DNA from: Cyanobacteria bacterium SW_9_44_58
GTDB taxonomy: Bacteria > Cyanobacteriota > Cyanobacteriia > Cyanobacteriales > Rubidibacteraceae
NCBI GenBank assembly: GCA_003021905.1
Contig: PXPI01000092.1
Coordinates: forward strand, 1-39,718
Length of the DNA stretch: 39,718 nt
Reading direction: 5' to 3'
The position numbers were made by a program, and so were the translations under genes. Below are positions 9,355 to 17,007 of this stretch, in pieces. Under the pieces are notes generated by a model. The model ran no database searches, had not been told where the DNA came from, and saw only the letters and a program-made list of their open reading frames with translations. The first letter of the stretch is position 1. Each line of letters begins with the position of its first letter.

Positions 9355-10152
9355 TTGAAGTGTCCAACGGCATTAACGATTGCAGGCTCAGATAGCGGCG
9401 GCGGTGCTGGAATCCAAGCGGATTTGCGCACCTTTGCTTTTCATCAAGTCCATGGCACCAGTGCCATTACTTGTGTTACCGCTCAAAATACCCTAGGGGT
9501 GCAGCGAGTGGATTCCCTATCACCGGAAGCTGTCGCAGCTCAAATCGAATCGGTGGCCGCCGATATTGGGATACAAGGGGTTAAAACCGGTATGCTCCTC
9601 AATGAAGGGATTATTCAAGCCGCCGCGCAATCGATCCAAAAATATGGCCTAGAATCTAGGTTAGTGGTGGATCCGGTGATGGTATCCCGCACCGGCGCCC
9701 AACTCATTGATGACAGCGCGATCGCGCAATTGCAACAGCAGTTAGTGCCCCTAGCGGCGCTGGTGACACCGAACCGGTATGAAGTCCAAATTCTCTCTGG
9801 ACAGGAAATTAACACCTTAGATGACATGAAAGCGGCTGCAGAACTGATTTATCATAAAGGGGCAAATTCAGTGTTAGTCAAAGGGGGAGCGATGTCGGAA
9901 CCTGCCCAGGGCAAAGATGTTTGGTTTAATGGGGAACAGTTGGAAGTGCTAAGTGCAACGCCAGTGGCAACCAAAAACAATCATGGCACCGGTTGTACCC
10001 TCTCTGCCGCGATCGCGGCCAATTTGGCCCTAGGAAAAGCGTTGAAAACAGCTATTCAAGAGAGTAAAACTTATCTTACCGCTGCTTTGGAATTTTCTCT
10101 CGATTTAGGGCAAGGGAGCGGTCCCGTAGGCCACTTTTTTCCTATAAGATAA
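9355..10152 (+). CDS. thiD: Hydroxymethylpyrimidine/phosphomethylpyrimidine kinase
   Basis: Thiamine-pathway kinase that phosphorylates HMP and HMP-phosphate, 265 aa, ribokinase fold. The start is TTG at 9355, supported by AGAGGA (9342-9347) seven bases upstream and by the family's N-terminus [18 protein letters not shown] beginning at residue 7. Other landmarks are [23 protein letters not shown] and the anion-hole/active-site motif HGTGC (210-214, catalytic-loop Cys214). It follows ftsZ by 15 bp and is probably cotranscribed with it, although the functions are unrelated. No other thiamine gene is in the window. Confidence 0.96.
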   Translation: MKCPTALTIAGSDSGGGAGIQADLRTFAFHQVHGTSAITCVTAQNTLGVQRVDSLSPEAVAAQIESVAADIGIQGVKTGMLLNEGIIQAAAQSIQKYGLESRLVVDPVMVSRTGAQLIDDSAIAQLQQQLVPLAALVTPNRYEVQILSGQEINTLDDMKAAAELIYHKGANSVLVKGGAMSEPAQGKDVWFNGEQLEVLSATPVATKNNHGTGCTLSAAIAANLALGKALKTAIQESKTYLTAALEFSLDLGQGSGPVGHFFPIR

Positions 10153-10203
10153 GTGATAATTGCTTGAACAGCGACAACCCAATACGGATTAACGGCAGAA
10201 CCT

Positions 10204-10710
10204 ATGACATCCAACTCTCAATTTCAAGGTCTTTCTTCCGTCGCGCCTCAGAAAAATCGGCCCACTGTTCCCATGTCTGTTTATCGAGAATTGGCTGGGG
10301 AATTGCAAACCACAAAAAACCAACTAGATCAGTTGAAGCAGGAAAATCAGCAACTGCATCAACAAAATCAGCGTTTGCGCTCAGAAATTCGTCAATTGGT
10401 GCAATCGGTGCAAAAATTAGAAAGCATGATGGGGGATGGGGATGAATACTCCCAAAGCAATTTGGCCACGTCTGAACCGCCTCAAGCTGAGCTAACGGAA
10501 ACTTCCCTCAATCGTCATGATGATTTCTCTCAGTCCCATCAGGAAACTTGGTTAAGCCAACCCCCCCATTCTCAGGAGACAGAACCATCGCAAAACTCAG
10601 ATGAAGTCAACAGTTGGTTCATTTTGGCCGCGATTGTGATGATTATTTTGACATTTTCGGGAATGGGATTTATGGTGGCGCGTCCCTTAATTAACAATTC
10701 AGGGAAATGA
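10204..10710 (+). CDS. Hypothetical coiled-coil protein with C-terminal membrane anchor
   Basis: A 168-aa protein I do not recognise as a named family. Residues 1-25 are polar. About residues 28-78 form a glutamine-rich heptad coiled coil (QLDQLKQENQQLHQQNQRLR). A Ser/Gln/Glu-rich, probably disordered linker follows (80-135). A single hydrophobic helix sits near the C-terminus (about 138-160, ILAAIVMIILTFSGMGFMVA), ending in a short tail. This is a tail-anchored layout with the coiled coil in the cytoplasm. It lies 51 bp after thiD and 159 bp before hisS on the same strand. Its place downstream of ftsZ might suggest envelope work, but that is only context. Confidence 0.72.
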   Translation: MTSNSQFQGLSSVAPQKNRPTVPMSVYRELAGELQTTKNQLDQLKQENQQLHQQNQRLRSEIRQLVQSVQKLESMMGDGDEYSQSNLATSEPPQAELTETSLNRHDDFSQSHQETWLSQPPHSQETEPSQNSDEVNSWFILAAIVMIILTFSGMGFMVARPLINNSGK

Positions 10711-10718
10711 GGGGCTGT

Positions 10719-10770
10719 CTTTCGACTGGAGCGACGCAGCGAAGCGAGGAAGTGAAGATTTCCTCGAAAG
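10719..10770 (+). repeat. Hairpin-forming intergenic repeat-like element
   Basis: CTTTCGA (10719-10725) and TCGAAAG (10764-10770) are perfect 7-bp inverted arms. Inside, AGGAA (10747-10751) pairs with TTCCT (10760-10764), and the remainder is a purine/GC block rich in GAGCGAAGCG-like words. It begins eight bases after the stop of the coiled-coil gene. It may be a transcript-end structure or a small dispersed palindromic element; a similar word occurs in the stem-loop at 39640-39669. Confidence 0.45.
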
Positions 10771-10869
10771 TTCATACGTCCCCTCCAACGTCTAAAGACG
10801 CTTGGTTTTACATGGTAAACTCTGTCACTTTGAAATCAATCAAAACAATATATCAAAAAACTAGCACAT

Positions 10870-12153
10870 ATGGGAGATATTCAAGCACTACGAGGGACAC
10901 GAGATATTTTGCCAGAAGAAGTAAATTACTGGCAGCAAGTGGAAACCGTCGCCAAAGAAATTCTTACCAAAGCCGCTTATACTGAAATTCGACCCCCCAT
11001 TTTTGAACAAACGGCCTTATTTGAACGGGGCATTGGGGAAGCTACCGATGTGGTGAGTAAAGAAATGTACACGTTTCGCGATCGCGGCGATCGCAGTTGT
11101 ACCCTAAGACCAGAGGGAACTGCCGGTGTGGTGCGGGCTTTTATTGAACACGGCCTGCAAAGCCAAGGGGTACAACGGCTTTGGTACACCGGCCCCATGT
11201 TTCGCTACGAACGCCCTCAAGCTGGGCGGCAACGGCAATTTCATCAAATTGGACTGGAATTGCTGGGGTCCCCTTCTCCCTTAGCCGATGTGGAAACCAT
11301 TGCCCTGGCAACGGATATTTTAGAACGCCTCGGGTTGCAACATCTTACCCTAGAACTAAATTCTGTCGGGGATGCCAGCGATCGACAGCGGTATCGCGCC
11401 GCCCTGGTGGAATATTTAACCCCCTACAAAGATCAATTGGATGCCGATTCCCAAGATCGTCTCACCAGCAATCCCCTACGCATTCTCGACAGTAAAGACG
11501 AACAAACCCAAGCCATCTTAGAAAAGGCGCCGCGCTTGCTGGATTATCTAGGGGAAGAATCTCGACAGCATTTTGAACAAGTCAAAGCCCAACTCACCGC
11601 CTTAGGCATTGACTACAAACTCAATCCCAATTTAGTGCGGGGACTGGATTACTATACCCACACCGCCTTTGAAATTCAATCAGCGGATTTAGGGGCACAA
11701 GCTACTGTTTGCGGGGGCGGCCGCTATGATGGCTTAGTCTCTCAATTGGGAGGCGATGACACCCCCGCCATGGGTTGGGCCATTGGTATGGAGCGGTTGA
11801 TCCTGCTTCTCAAACAGCTGAAAGATCCCCCAGATCCTCGCCTTGACTTTTATATGGCCTCTCGCGGCGATCGCGCCCCCGCCCAAGCCCTGATCCTAGC
11901 CCAAAAATTGCGCCATCAAGGATTTCGAGTAGAATTAGACCTCAGCGGCAGCCGCTTCCAAAAACAATTTAAACGAGCCGACCGCAGCGGTGCTGTTGCT
12001 TGTTTAATTTTAGGCGATGCGGAAGCCGATCAGGGAACCGTTAACCTAAAATGGATGGCAACACAAGAGCAATCTGTCTTGAAACAAAATCAACTGTTAG
12101 CCAATAGCGAGGAACTCCGTCAGCAAATTTGGCAAGCAGCCCATCAGGAATAA
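10870..12153 (+). CDS. hisS: Histidyl-tRNA synthetase
   Basis: Class II synthetase that charges tRNA-His, 427 aa as expected for bacterial HisRS. It opens with [14 protein letters not shown]. Motif 2 is seen as [17 protein letters not shown] and [18 protein letters not shown]. The histidine-specific motifs are [14 protein letters not shown] and [14 protein letters not shown], and motif 3 is [14 protein letters not shown]. The C-terminal anticodon-binding domain (about 325-427) is complete. The frame contains two adjacent HIP1 sites near 11079-11094. The next open frame begins 11 bp after its stop, so the following gene is probably cotranscribed. Confidence 0.97.
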   Translation: MGDIQALRGTRDILPEEVNYWQQVETVAKEILTKAAYTEIRPPIFEQTALFERGIGEATDVVSKEMYTFRDRGDRSCTLRPEGTAGVVRAFIEHGLQSQGVQRLWYTGPMFRYERPQAGRQRQFHQIGLELLGSPSPLADVETIALATDILERLGLQHLTLELNSVGDASDRQRYRAALVEYLTPYKDQLDADSQDRLTSNPLRILDSKDEQTQAILEKAPRLLDYLGEESRQHFEQVKAQLTALGIDYKLNPNLVRGLDYYTHTAFEIQSADLGAQATVCGGGRYDGLVSQLGGDDTPAMGWAIGMERLILLLKQLKDPPDPRLDFYMASRGDRAPAQALILAQKLRHQGFRVELDLSGSRFQKQFKRADRSGAVACLILGDAEADQGTVNLKWMATQEQSVLKQNQLLANSEELRQQIWQAAHQE

Positions 12154-12164
12154 CCGGAAACGAT

Positions 12165-12599
12165 ATGGAAACCTGGGAATTTTTCCTGCAAAAAGTTGGC
12201 GAAGCGGACTGGTTGCGGTTAGATACCGCCCAGCCCGAACTGCCCGCAGGATGGTATACCGTTGCTGCCCGGGCGCAGCACCGCCCCCATGAGTTGATTG
12301 AAGTGGAACTCAGCACTCGCGAGACACCAGAAGCAATTGCCAGGGAGATAAAACGCCAACAATTTTGTCAGCTAGATGAACAAGGATTTGGCATTCTCCT
12401 TTCTGAAATTGAACTTCCCCCCGGCATTTGGGAAATTCAATGTTGCGCTGATTTGCGGGATGCCCTATTGGGAGAAGATTGGGCAATCACGCTTCCGCTG
12501 CGAGTGACTTTGAATTTAGAAAGCACCTCGATTCAGTTCCAGGAACCGGTAGCAATAAACGTTTCCACTGAACAAGATTCCCAGGAAAAAGAAGACTGA
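12165..12599 (+). CDS. Cyanobacterial hypothetical protein, N-terminal part (ends at in-frame TGA)
   Basis: A 144-aa product starting at ATG 12165 (METWEFFLQKVGEADWLRLD); an upstream in-frame TTG at 12129 would overlap hisS and is less likely. It reads as a beta-rich domain (LPAGWYTVAARAQHRPHELI ... IELPPGIWEIQCCADL ... GEDWAITLPLRVTL). The frame stops at TGA 12597-12599, but the same frame stays open through 12600-12638 and runs directly into the next listed gene, which is in phase. From memory, related cyanobacterial proteins carry both parts in one chain, so this is probably the first half of a gene broken by one nonsense codon, or a recent split. I cannot assign a function. Confidence 0.65.
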   Translation: METWEFFLQKVGEADWLRLDTAQPELPAGWYTVAARAQHRPHELIEVELSTRETPEAIAREIKRQQFCQLDEQGFGILLSEIELPPGIWEIQCCADLRDALLGEDWAITLPLRVTLNLESTSIQFQEPVAINVSTEQDSQEKED

Positions 12600-12638
12600 G
12601 AAGGGCTGCGATCGCGGTTCCTGGTAGAGGCGGATCAA

Positions 12639-13352
12639 ATGTTGGAAGAGGCTGTCGCGGAATTATCCCCCACCTTGGAAACAACGCCAGAGGATAACAG
12701 GCATCAGCCCCCGGCCTATTCCCTGCAACTGGATCAAGACCAATTAATGGCCGATCTCAGCAAACCCATTATTATTTCCGGACAAGCGATTGCCCATCAA
12801 GACGCGCCTCATCCCCCTTTACGCCTCATGATCGCCTTGCGCGATCCCAGAACCGGCGATCTCATTGCGGAATTATTCCCGCGCCTTCCCGATTCTTCCT
12901 TTCCCGTCGCTTTTTGCTACTCCCTGACCGTTGCTTCCAGTTGCGGCAGTTATCTCCTAGAAGGAGAAGTTACGCTCTGCGAGGACAATTTACGAAACCA
13001 AGCCCAAATTTTTGACCGTCAACCGTTTACCGTTACTGCCCAGTGGGAAAAACTGCAATCCCTTTTGAGAGTAGCTTCTCCAACAAAGTCCCATCCCTCT
13101 GCCCCATTATCCCCCTTATTGGCAAAAGATACCTTATCAAGCGGCGTTTCTCCAAAATGGCAGGGCGTGTTGCCGCCTAGACTTGCCGCCAAACGCAATC
13201 ATCGTTATAAAAAACCCTCCCCCAGGCTTCCCAGTCTTCCCAAATCATCTGAATCTGTGCGGTCAACCCCGGAAGCCTCTGCTGCTTATGAATGGGAATT
13301 AATTCCCGAATTAGTCATTATTTCCACAGACGAAAATAATCATGATGGATAA
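12639..13352 (+). CDS. Cyanobacterial hypothetical protein, C-terminal part (in phase with the preceding gene)
   Basis: A 237-aa product from ATG 12639, with AGAGG at 12626-12630 eight bases upstream that could allow reinitiation. The first 140 residues hold a beta-sandwich-like unit (LQLDQDQLMADLSKPIIISG, LRLMIALRDPRTGDLIAELF, SYLLEGEVTLC, FTVTAQW). Then comes a basic, proline-rich linker (KRNHRYKKPSPRLPSLPKS) and a short terminal WELIPELVII strand. It shares reading phase with the frame ending at 12599, separated by a single TGA and 39 open bases. It overlaps the next gene by 11 bp, suggesting translational coupling. Function unknown; no signal peptide or membrane helix. Confidence 0.65.
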   Translation: MLEEAVAELSPTLETTPEDNRHQPPAYSLQLDQDQLMADLSKPIIISGQAIAHQDAPHPPLRLMIALRDPRTGDLIAELFPRLPDSSFPVAFCYSLTVASSCGSYLLEGEVTLCEDNLRNQAQIFDRQPFTVTAQWEKLQSLLRVASPTKSHPSAPLSPLLAKDTLSSGVSPKWQGVLPPRLAAKRNHRYKKPSPRLPSLPKSSESVRSTPEASAAYEWELIPELVIISTDENNHDG

Positions 13353-13761
13353 TTGGACAAAAGAATTTCTGGCTTTCTGCAATACGCTCAACCAAGATAT
13401 CGAAGAATTTTGGAAAGAAGTGGAACAATTCACTGAGCAATTTTCTGAATCCTTGGATGAGATGGTGCAACAAACGGAAGAGACCATTGCTGAAGAAATT
13501 GACGTATTTTGGCAAGAGTTTTTTGAGCCCTTAATCGAGTTTGATGAAATGGCGGAATTCGGCGATGAGGATTTCGATTTTGTAATTGCGTCTAAAGTGT
13601 ATCCGACGCAAAATACGCATCCGGCTTGCCAGGGCTGCCGTCATTACCATGGCTATGTTTATGGCGGGAATTTATTTGTCTGTGCCATGCATCCTTATGG
13701 TTGGCCCGATGAAAACTGCCCGGATTGGGAAGGAAAAGGCAGCGGCGAGGAGCCAAATTGA
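13342..13761 (+). CDS. Hypothetical protein with C-terminal Cys/His metal-site motif
   Basis: A 139-aa acidic protein. The first 80 residues are helical and rich in Glu/Phe/Trp (DIEEFWKEVEQFTEQFSESL), suggesting an amphipathic four-helix-like or coiled arrangement. The C-terminus has a compact cluster, CQGCRHYHG ... FVCAMHPYG ... ENCPDWE, with Cys96, Cys99, His101, His103, Cys114, His117 and Cys126 as possible ligands for zinc or an Fe-S cluster. The ending CPDWE is shared by many small bacterial metal-knuckle proteins. It starts at ATG 13342, or ATG 13345 one codon later, and overlaps the upstream gene by 11 bp. Function not known. Confidence 0.75.
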   Translation: MMDNWTKEFLAFCNTLNQDIEEFWKEVEQFTEQFSESLDEMVQQTEETIAEEIDVFWQEFFEPLIEFDEMAEFGDEDFDFVIASKVYPTQNTHPACQGCRHYHGYVYGGNLFVCAMHPYGWPDENCPDWEGKGSGEEPN

Positions 13762-13809
13762 TTGTTGTTTAAGATAACTGAAGCGTAACCGGTAAGGAGA
13801 CTTGATTCG

Positions 13810-14385
13810 ATGGTTGATCGACAAGCGGTAATCGCGTGGTTGGAACAAAATGTGCCCAGTTCCCGCCTTCAACATATTTTAGGCGTGGAAACCATGTCAA
13901 AACAGTTAGCCCAATTTCACAGCGCTGATCCAGATAAAGCGCAAACTGCGGGGTTAATGCATGATTTGGCCAAATACTTTTCCCCGGAACAAATTTTAGC
14001 CATGACTCGGGAAAAAGGGATAGAAGTTGATGAAATTTGTGCCAAACGCCCTCATTTATTGCATGCCGAGGCCAGTGCCATTGTTGCCCAAGATACCTTT
14101 AACGTCCAAGATCAAGAAATATTAAACGCGATCGCGGAACATACCCTAGGCAATGCCCCCATGTCGCCCCTTAGCTGTATTGTGTTCGCCGCGGACAAAC
14201 TAGAACCCAATCGCGGGGATACGCCGGAACTAAACGCCATGCGGGAAGCTGCTTGGGACAATCTCTATCGCGGCGTCTATCAGGTGTGCGACCAAAGCAT
14301 TAAAAATTTGATCCAAAAAGGGCGTCCCATCCATCCCCGAACCGTTGCCACTCGCAATTGGGCGATGCAAGCCGGAAAATGTTAA
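13810..14385 (+). CDS. yqeK: HD-domain hydrolase YqeK (symmetrical Ap4A hydrolase)
   Basis: 191-aa HD-superfamily phosphohydrolase of the YqeK family; characterised members cleave diadenosine tetraphosphate to two ADP. Metal ligands are visible in order: His22 (LQHILGVE), His51-Asp52 (GLMHDLAKYF), His85 (HLLHAEASA), His111 (AEHTLGN) and Asp129 (FAADKLEPNRG). A strong Shine-Dalgarno AAGGAGA (13794-13800) precedes ATG 13810 by nine bases. The neighbour rsfS lies 100 bp downstream. yqeK-rsfS adjacency is widespread in bacteria, where nadD often accompanies them; nadD is missing here. Confidence 0.94.
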   Translation: MVDRQAVIAWLEQNVPSSRLQHILGVETMSKQLAQFHSADPDKAQTAGLMHDLAKYFSPEQILAMTREKGIEVDEICAKRPHLLHAEASAIVAQDTFNVQDQEILNAIAEHTLGNAPMSPLSCIVFAADKLEPNRGDTPELNAMREAAWDNLYRGVYQVCDQSIKNLIQKGRPIHPRTVATRNWAMQAGKC

Positions 14386-14485
14386 AACCTCTGAATCATT
14401 TCCTACCTGCGGGAGGCTATCCACGCTATCTTAGGGATAAGTTTAATCAGTTATCAGGCTTGACCAATTATTCCACACCGAGTTC

Positions 14486-14905
14486 ATGAATCATCAGCTC
14501 AACCAGAATTCCACCTCAATTCCAACTCCCACCGTTGCTGCTGCCGAAAAACTGGCTTGGCATATTGCCCACACGGCAGATCACTATAAAGCCGGTGATA
14601 TTGTTTTGTTAGAAGTGGTAGAAGTCTCCTATTTAGCCGATTACTTTGTCATTGCCAGCGGTTATTCCCGCACCCAAGTCAAAGCAATTTCAGATGCCAT
14701 TCAAACTGCAGTGGAAAAGGAATACAATTATCCCCCAGTTCGCATTGAAGGGGAAAAAGAACGGAACTGGATTTTACTGGATTATGGCGATGTGATTGCT
14801 CACATTTTATTGCCGGAAGAACGAGAATATTACGATATTGAAGCCTTTTGGGGACACGCCAAACGCATTGATTTTGAAACCGTGCAACAAACATCAACAG
14901 GTTGA
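14486..14905 (+). CDS. rsfS: Ribosome silencing factor RsfS
   Basis: 139-aa member of the RsfS/Iojap/YbeB family, which binds ribosomal protein uL14 and blocks 50S-30S joining under starvation. The conserved core is clear: LEVVEVSYLADYFVIASGYS, RTQVKAISDAI, IEGEKERNWILLDYGDVI and REYYDIEAFWGHA. A 25-residue polar N-terminal extension precedes the core. It follows yqeK and is six bases upstream of the CGLD27 gene, so those two are translationally close and surely cotranscribed. Confidence 0.95.
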   Translation: MNHQLNQNSTSIPTPTVAAAEKLAWHIAHTADHYKAGDIVLLEVVEVSYLADYFVIASGYSRTQVKAISDAIQTAVEKEYNYPPVRIEGEKERNWILLDYGDVIAHILLPEEREYYDIEAFWGHAKRIDFETVQQTSTG

Positions 14906-14911
14906 TTTTTC

Positions 14912-15424
14912 ATGAGAGATTTATCCCCATCTCAATTTTGTCCGGTTCCCAGGGAACAACGCCCCCTCAACGAATATGAAGCGTTGAAGGATGCTTGGCC
15001 TTTTCGTTGGGCAACCTTTAGCCGTTTTGCCTATATCCGGAAATTGCTGTGGACATGGGGCTGGGGCTGGTTAATTGCCGGTCCTGTGACGGAAGCCAGT
15101 TTTCCCTTAGCAACGGCGCCTTTGCAATTTTTGCTATGCGCGGCGTTAGCCGCAAGCTTATTGGTGGTTTTTATGCTGCTCAGGCTTTATTTAGGCTGGT
15201 CTTATATTCGGACTCGCCTTGAGAAAACGACTATTCCCTATGAAGAGTCAGGCTGGTACGATGGACAAACTTGGGAAAAACCAGACGCCGTTTTAACACG
15301 CGATCGCTTGGTCGTTTCTTATCAAATTGAACCCATTCTGAAGCGTTTACGGATAACTGGGATAGTCCTCATTTTCCTAGCTGCCATCGATAGTCTCGCT
15401 TGGCTGCTTCTCACTTATGTCTAA
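14912..15424 (+). CDS. CGLD27 family (DUF1230) membrane protein
   Basis: 170-aa integral membrane protein of the CGLD27/DUF1230 family, found in cyanobacteria, algae and plants (green-lineage conserved). The N-terminus contains the family's CPVPREQRPLNEYEALKDAW segment. Hydrophobic stretches lie at about residues 44-62, 67-90 and 146-168. Between them is RLEKTTIPYEESGWYDGQTW, also typical. Plant relatives are chloroplast proteins linked to iron nutrition or photosynthesis, but the bacterial role is not established. The start lies six bases after the rsfS stop, and the asparaginase gene follows after 13 bp, making a tight three-gene run. Confidence 0.9.
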   Translation: MRDLSPSQFCPVPREQRPLNEYEALKDAWPFRWATFSRFAYIRKLLWTWGWGWLIAGPVTEASFPLATAPLQFLLCAALAASLLVVFMLLRLYLGWSYIRTRLEKTTIPYEESGWYDGQTWEKPDAVLTRDRLVVSYQIEPILKRLRITGIVLIFLAAIDSLAWLLLTYV

Positions 15425-15437
15425 TCTCCTGTAATTT

Positions 15438-16388
15438 ATGAGCAAAAAACGGACGCAAACGCCGGAACTGGAAGTTCACTTATTGCGAGAAGGAATTGTT
15501 GAATCCATCCATCGCGTTCATGCCTTAGTATGCGATGATCGCGGACGCATTTTATCTTTTGCGGGGCATTGTGAAACTGCCTCTTTTATTCGTTCCGCTT
15601 TGAAACCCTTTCAAGCTCTTCCCACCATCAAAAGCGGCGCCCTAGAACATTTTCAACTCACTGACAAAGATTTAGCCATCATTTGCAGTTCTCATCAGGG
15701 AACGGTGCCGCAAGCCCGACAAGCCTTCAATATTCTTTGGCGCGCCGATATTGATCCCAATGCCCTCCAATGTCCCATTCCTGCCGGTAAAAGCAGCTCC
15801 CTGCAAAATACTTGTTCCGGAAAGCATGCGGGGATGCTGGCAGTTTGTCAACAGTATGGGTGGCCTCTCAACAGCTATCTGCGTCATCATAGCGCGATCC
15901 AAGAACTAATCTTAAATACCGTTGGCGAAATTTTGCAAATGCCGGGGGCAGAATTTATTGGCGTCCAAGATGACTGTGGGGTGCCCACTTACTACATGCA
16001 ACTGTCCCAAATGGCCACTTTATTTGCCTATTTATCCTCGGGAGCGGATCTTTATTTAGAGCGGGTGAGCCGAGCGATGACCCATTATCCGGAACTGGTT
16101 GCCGGCGAGGGGGCCTTTGATACGGAGCTAATGAAAGCAAGCAATGGCAATATTGTCGCCAAGTCTGGGGCCGAAGGCGTCCAATGTATGGGACGTATCG
16201 GAGAAGGGATGGGATTGGCGATTAAATCCCTAGATGGTTCCAAACGCGCTAAATATGCTGTGGCTATTCATTTGTTGATGCAAATGGGTTGGATTAGCCC
16301 CGCAGTCTCAGATAATTTAGCCGAGAAGTTTCTAACCCTAGATGAACACAAACGCCTTGAGGTGGTTGGGGAACTAACGCTGGTGTGA
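15438..16388 (+). CDS. Asparaginase (Rhizobium etli type II-like family)
   Basis: 316-aa asparaginase of the family typified by the R. etli inducible enzyme, which is structurally distinct from the E. coli types and converts L-asparagine to aspartate and ammonia. The serine-lysine pair occurs as RSALKPFQ (Ser53, Lys56). A cysteine-lysine motif follows at CSGKHAGML (Cys126, Lys129), and other family marks are CSSHQGTVPQARQ, DDCGVPTYYM, HPELVAGEGAFDT-like HYPELVAGEGAFDT, and AKSGAEGVQCMG. The reading frame is complete. It ends the rsfS-CGLD27 run and is convergent with the DUF4168 gene ten bases away. Confidence 0.93.
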   Translation: MSKKRTQTPELEVHLLREGIVESIHRVHALVCDDRGRILSFAGHCETASFIRSALKPFQALPTIKSGALEHFQLTDKDLAIICSSHQGTVPQARQAFNILWRADIDPNALQCPIPAGKSSSLQNTCSGKHAGMLAVCQQYGWPLNSYLRHHSAIQELILNTVGEILQMPGAEFIGVQDDCGVPTYYMQLSQMATLFAYLSSGADLYLERVSRAMTHYPELVAGEGAFDTELMKASNGNIVAKSGAEGVQCMGRIGEGMGLAIKSLDGSKRAKYAVAIHLLMQMGWISPAVSDNLAEKFLTLDEHKRLEVVGELTLV

Positions 16389-16398
16389 ACAGAATTAG

Positions 16399-16857
16399 TT
16401 ATTGGGCTTGCAGCATTTGTTGCTGCACTTTCTGTTTTAGTTCCGGATTCGATTTCATTTTTTTTGTAATCTGATTAAACTCGGAGACGGTTAAGCCCTG
16501 TTGTTGAACAATCTCTTTCGAGCGATTGCAGTAATTGATAATCAGCGATCGCGCATCGGAAGGCAAGTCTTTATAGCTTTCTGAGCGATTGCAAGCAACC
16601 TTGGGAACTTCCTGGGAATCTAATACGTTTTGAATTTCCCCAAATGTATTTTGGCGCAATTTTTCAATGGCGAGCACCGCTTGCGCATAGTTTTTTAGTT
16701 GCTGCTCATTATACGCCTGAGCTTGGCCAATGGCACTGATCTGAAATGGATTGCCGCCTAAGGCTTTGTTCAAGATAATATCGAGTCCGCTCCCGGCAAA
16801 CAGGAAACTCGTTGTCACTAAGGCAATTTTTAACAAAGATTGGTGAAGAGGGAACAT
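16399..16857 (-). CDS. DUF4168 domain-containing exported protein
   Basis: 152-aa protein with an N-terminal signal or anchor (MFPLHQSLLKIALVTTSFLF) and a DUF4168 domain in the mature part. The domain begins with YNEQQLKNYAQAVLAIEKLR, followed by VACNRSESYKDLPSDARSLI and ends in a Gln-rich helix with GLTVSEFNQITKKMKSNPEL. DUF4168 proteins are small periplasmic proteins of unknown function common in cyanobacteria and proteobacteria. Two cysteines in the central part could form a disulfide. It lies downstream of holA on the same strand with a 150-bp gap and faces the asparaginase gene. Confidence 0.88.
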   Translation of the reverse strand: MFPLHQSLLKIALVTTSFLFAGSGLDIILNKALGGNPFQISAIGQAQAYNEQQLKNYAQAVLAIEKLRQNTFGEIQNVLDSQEVPKVACNRSESYKDLPSDARSLIINYCNRSKEIVQQQGLTVSEFNQITKKMKSNPELKQKVQQQMLQAQ

Positions 16858-17007
16858 AAGAGATAATATTGATCGAAATAATGGCGCAATGTAGAGAAAA
16901 CTCCTGACTTAATAGTGAGACGATTATCAACTTTGAAAAGTTTCAAAGCGGTGTAATTTTTTAAAGATAGTCGCCTATCGTCTCGCAGCAGGAAAAATCA
17001 TGATGAT

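Larger units (their letters stand above)
12165..13352 (+). pseudogene. Possible single interrupted gene spanning both hypothetical parts
   Basis: The two hypothetical frames are in the same phase and are separated only by TGA at 12597-12599. Reading that codon as sense gives one uninterrupted frame of 395 codons with N- and C-terminal beta-rich domains. A HIP1 site (near 12608-12616) lies in the joining segment, which would encode EGLRSRFLVEADQ. Either the gene carries a real nonsense mutation, the base is a sequencing error, or the stop is read through. The downstream half keeps a plausible ribosome binding site, so both pieces might still be made. Confidence 0.5.

Noticed and set aside
10711-10735. 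GGGGCTGTC-TTTCGAC resembles the 5' end of tmRNA
   Set aside because: No tag reading frame, no tRNA-like 3' end and no length for tmRNA; the resemblance is limited to a few bases.
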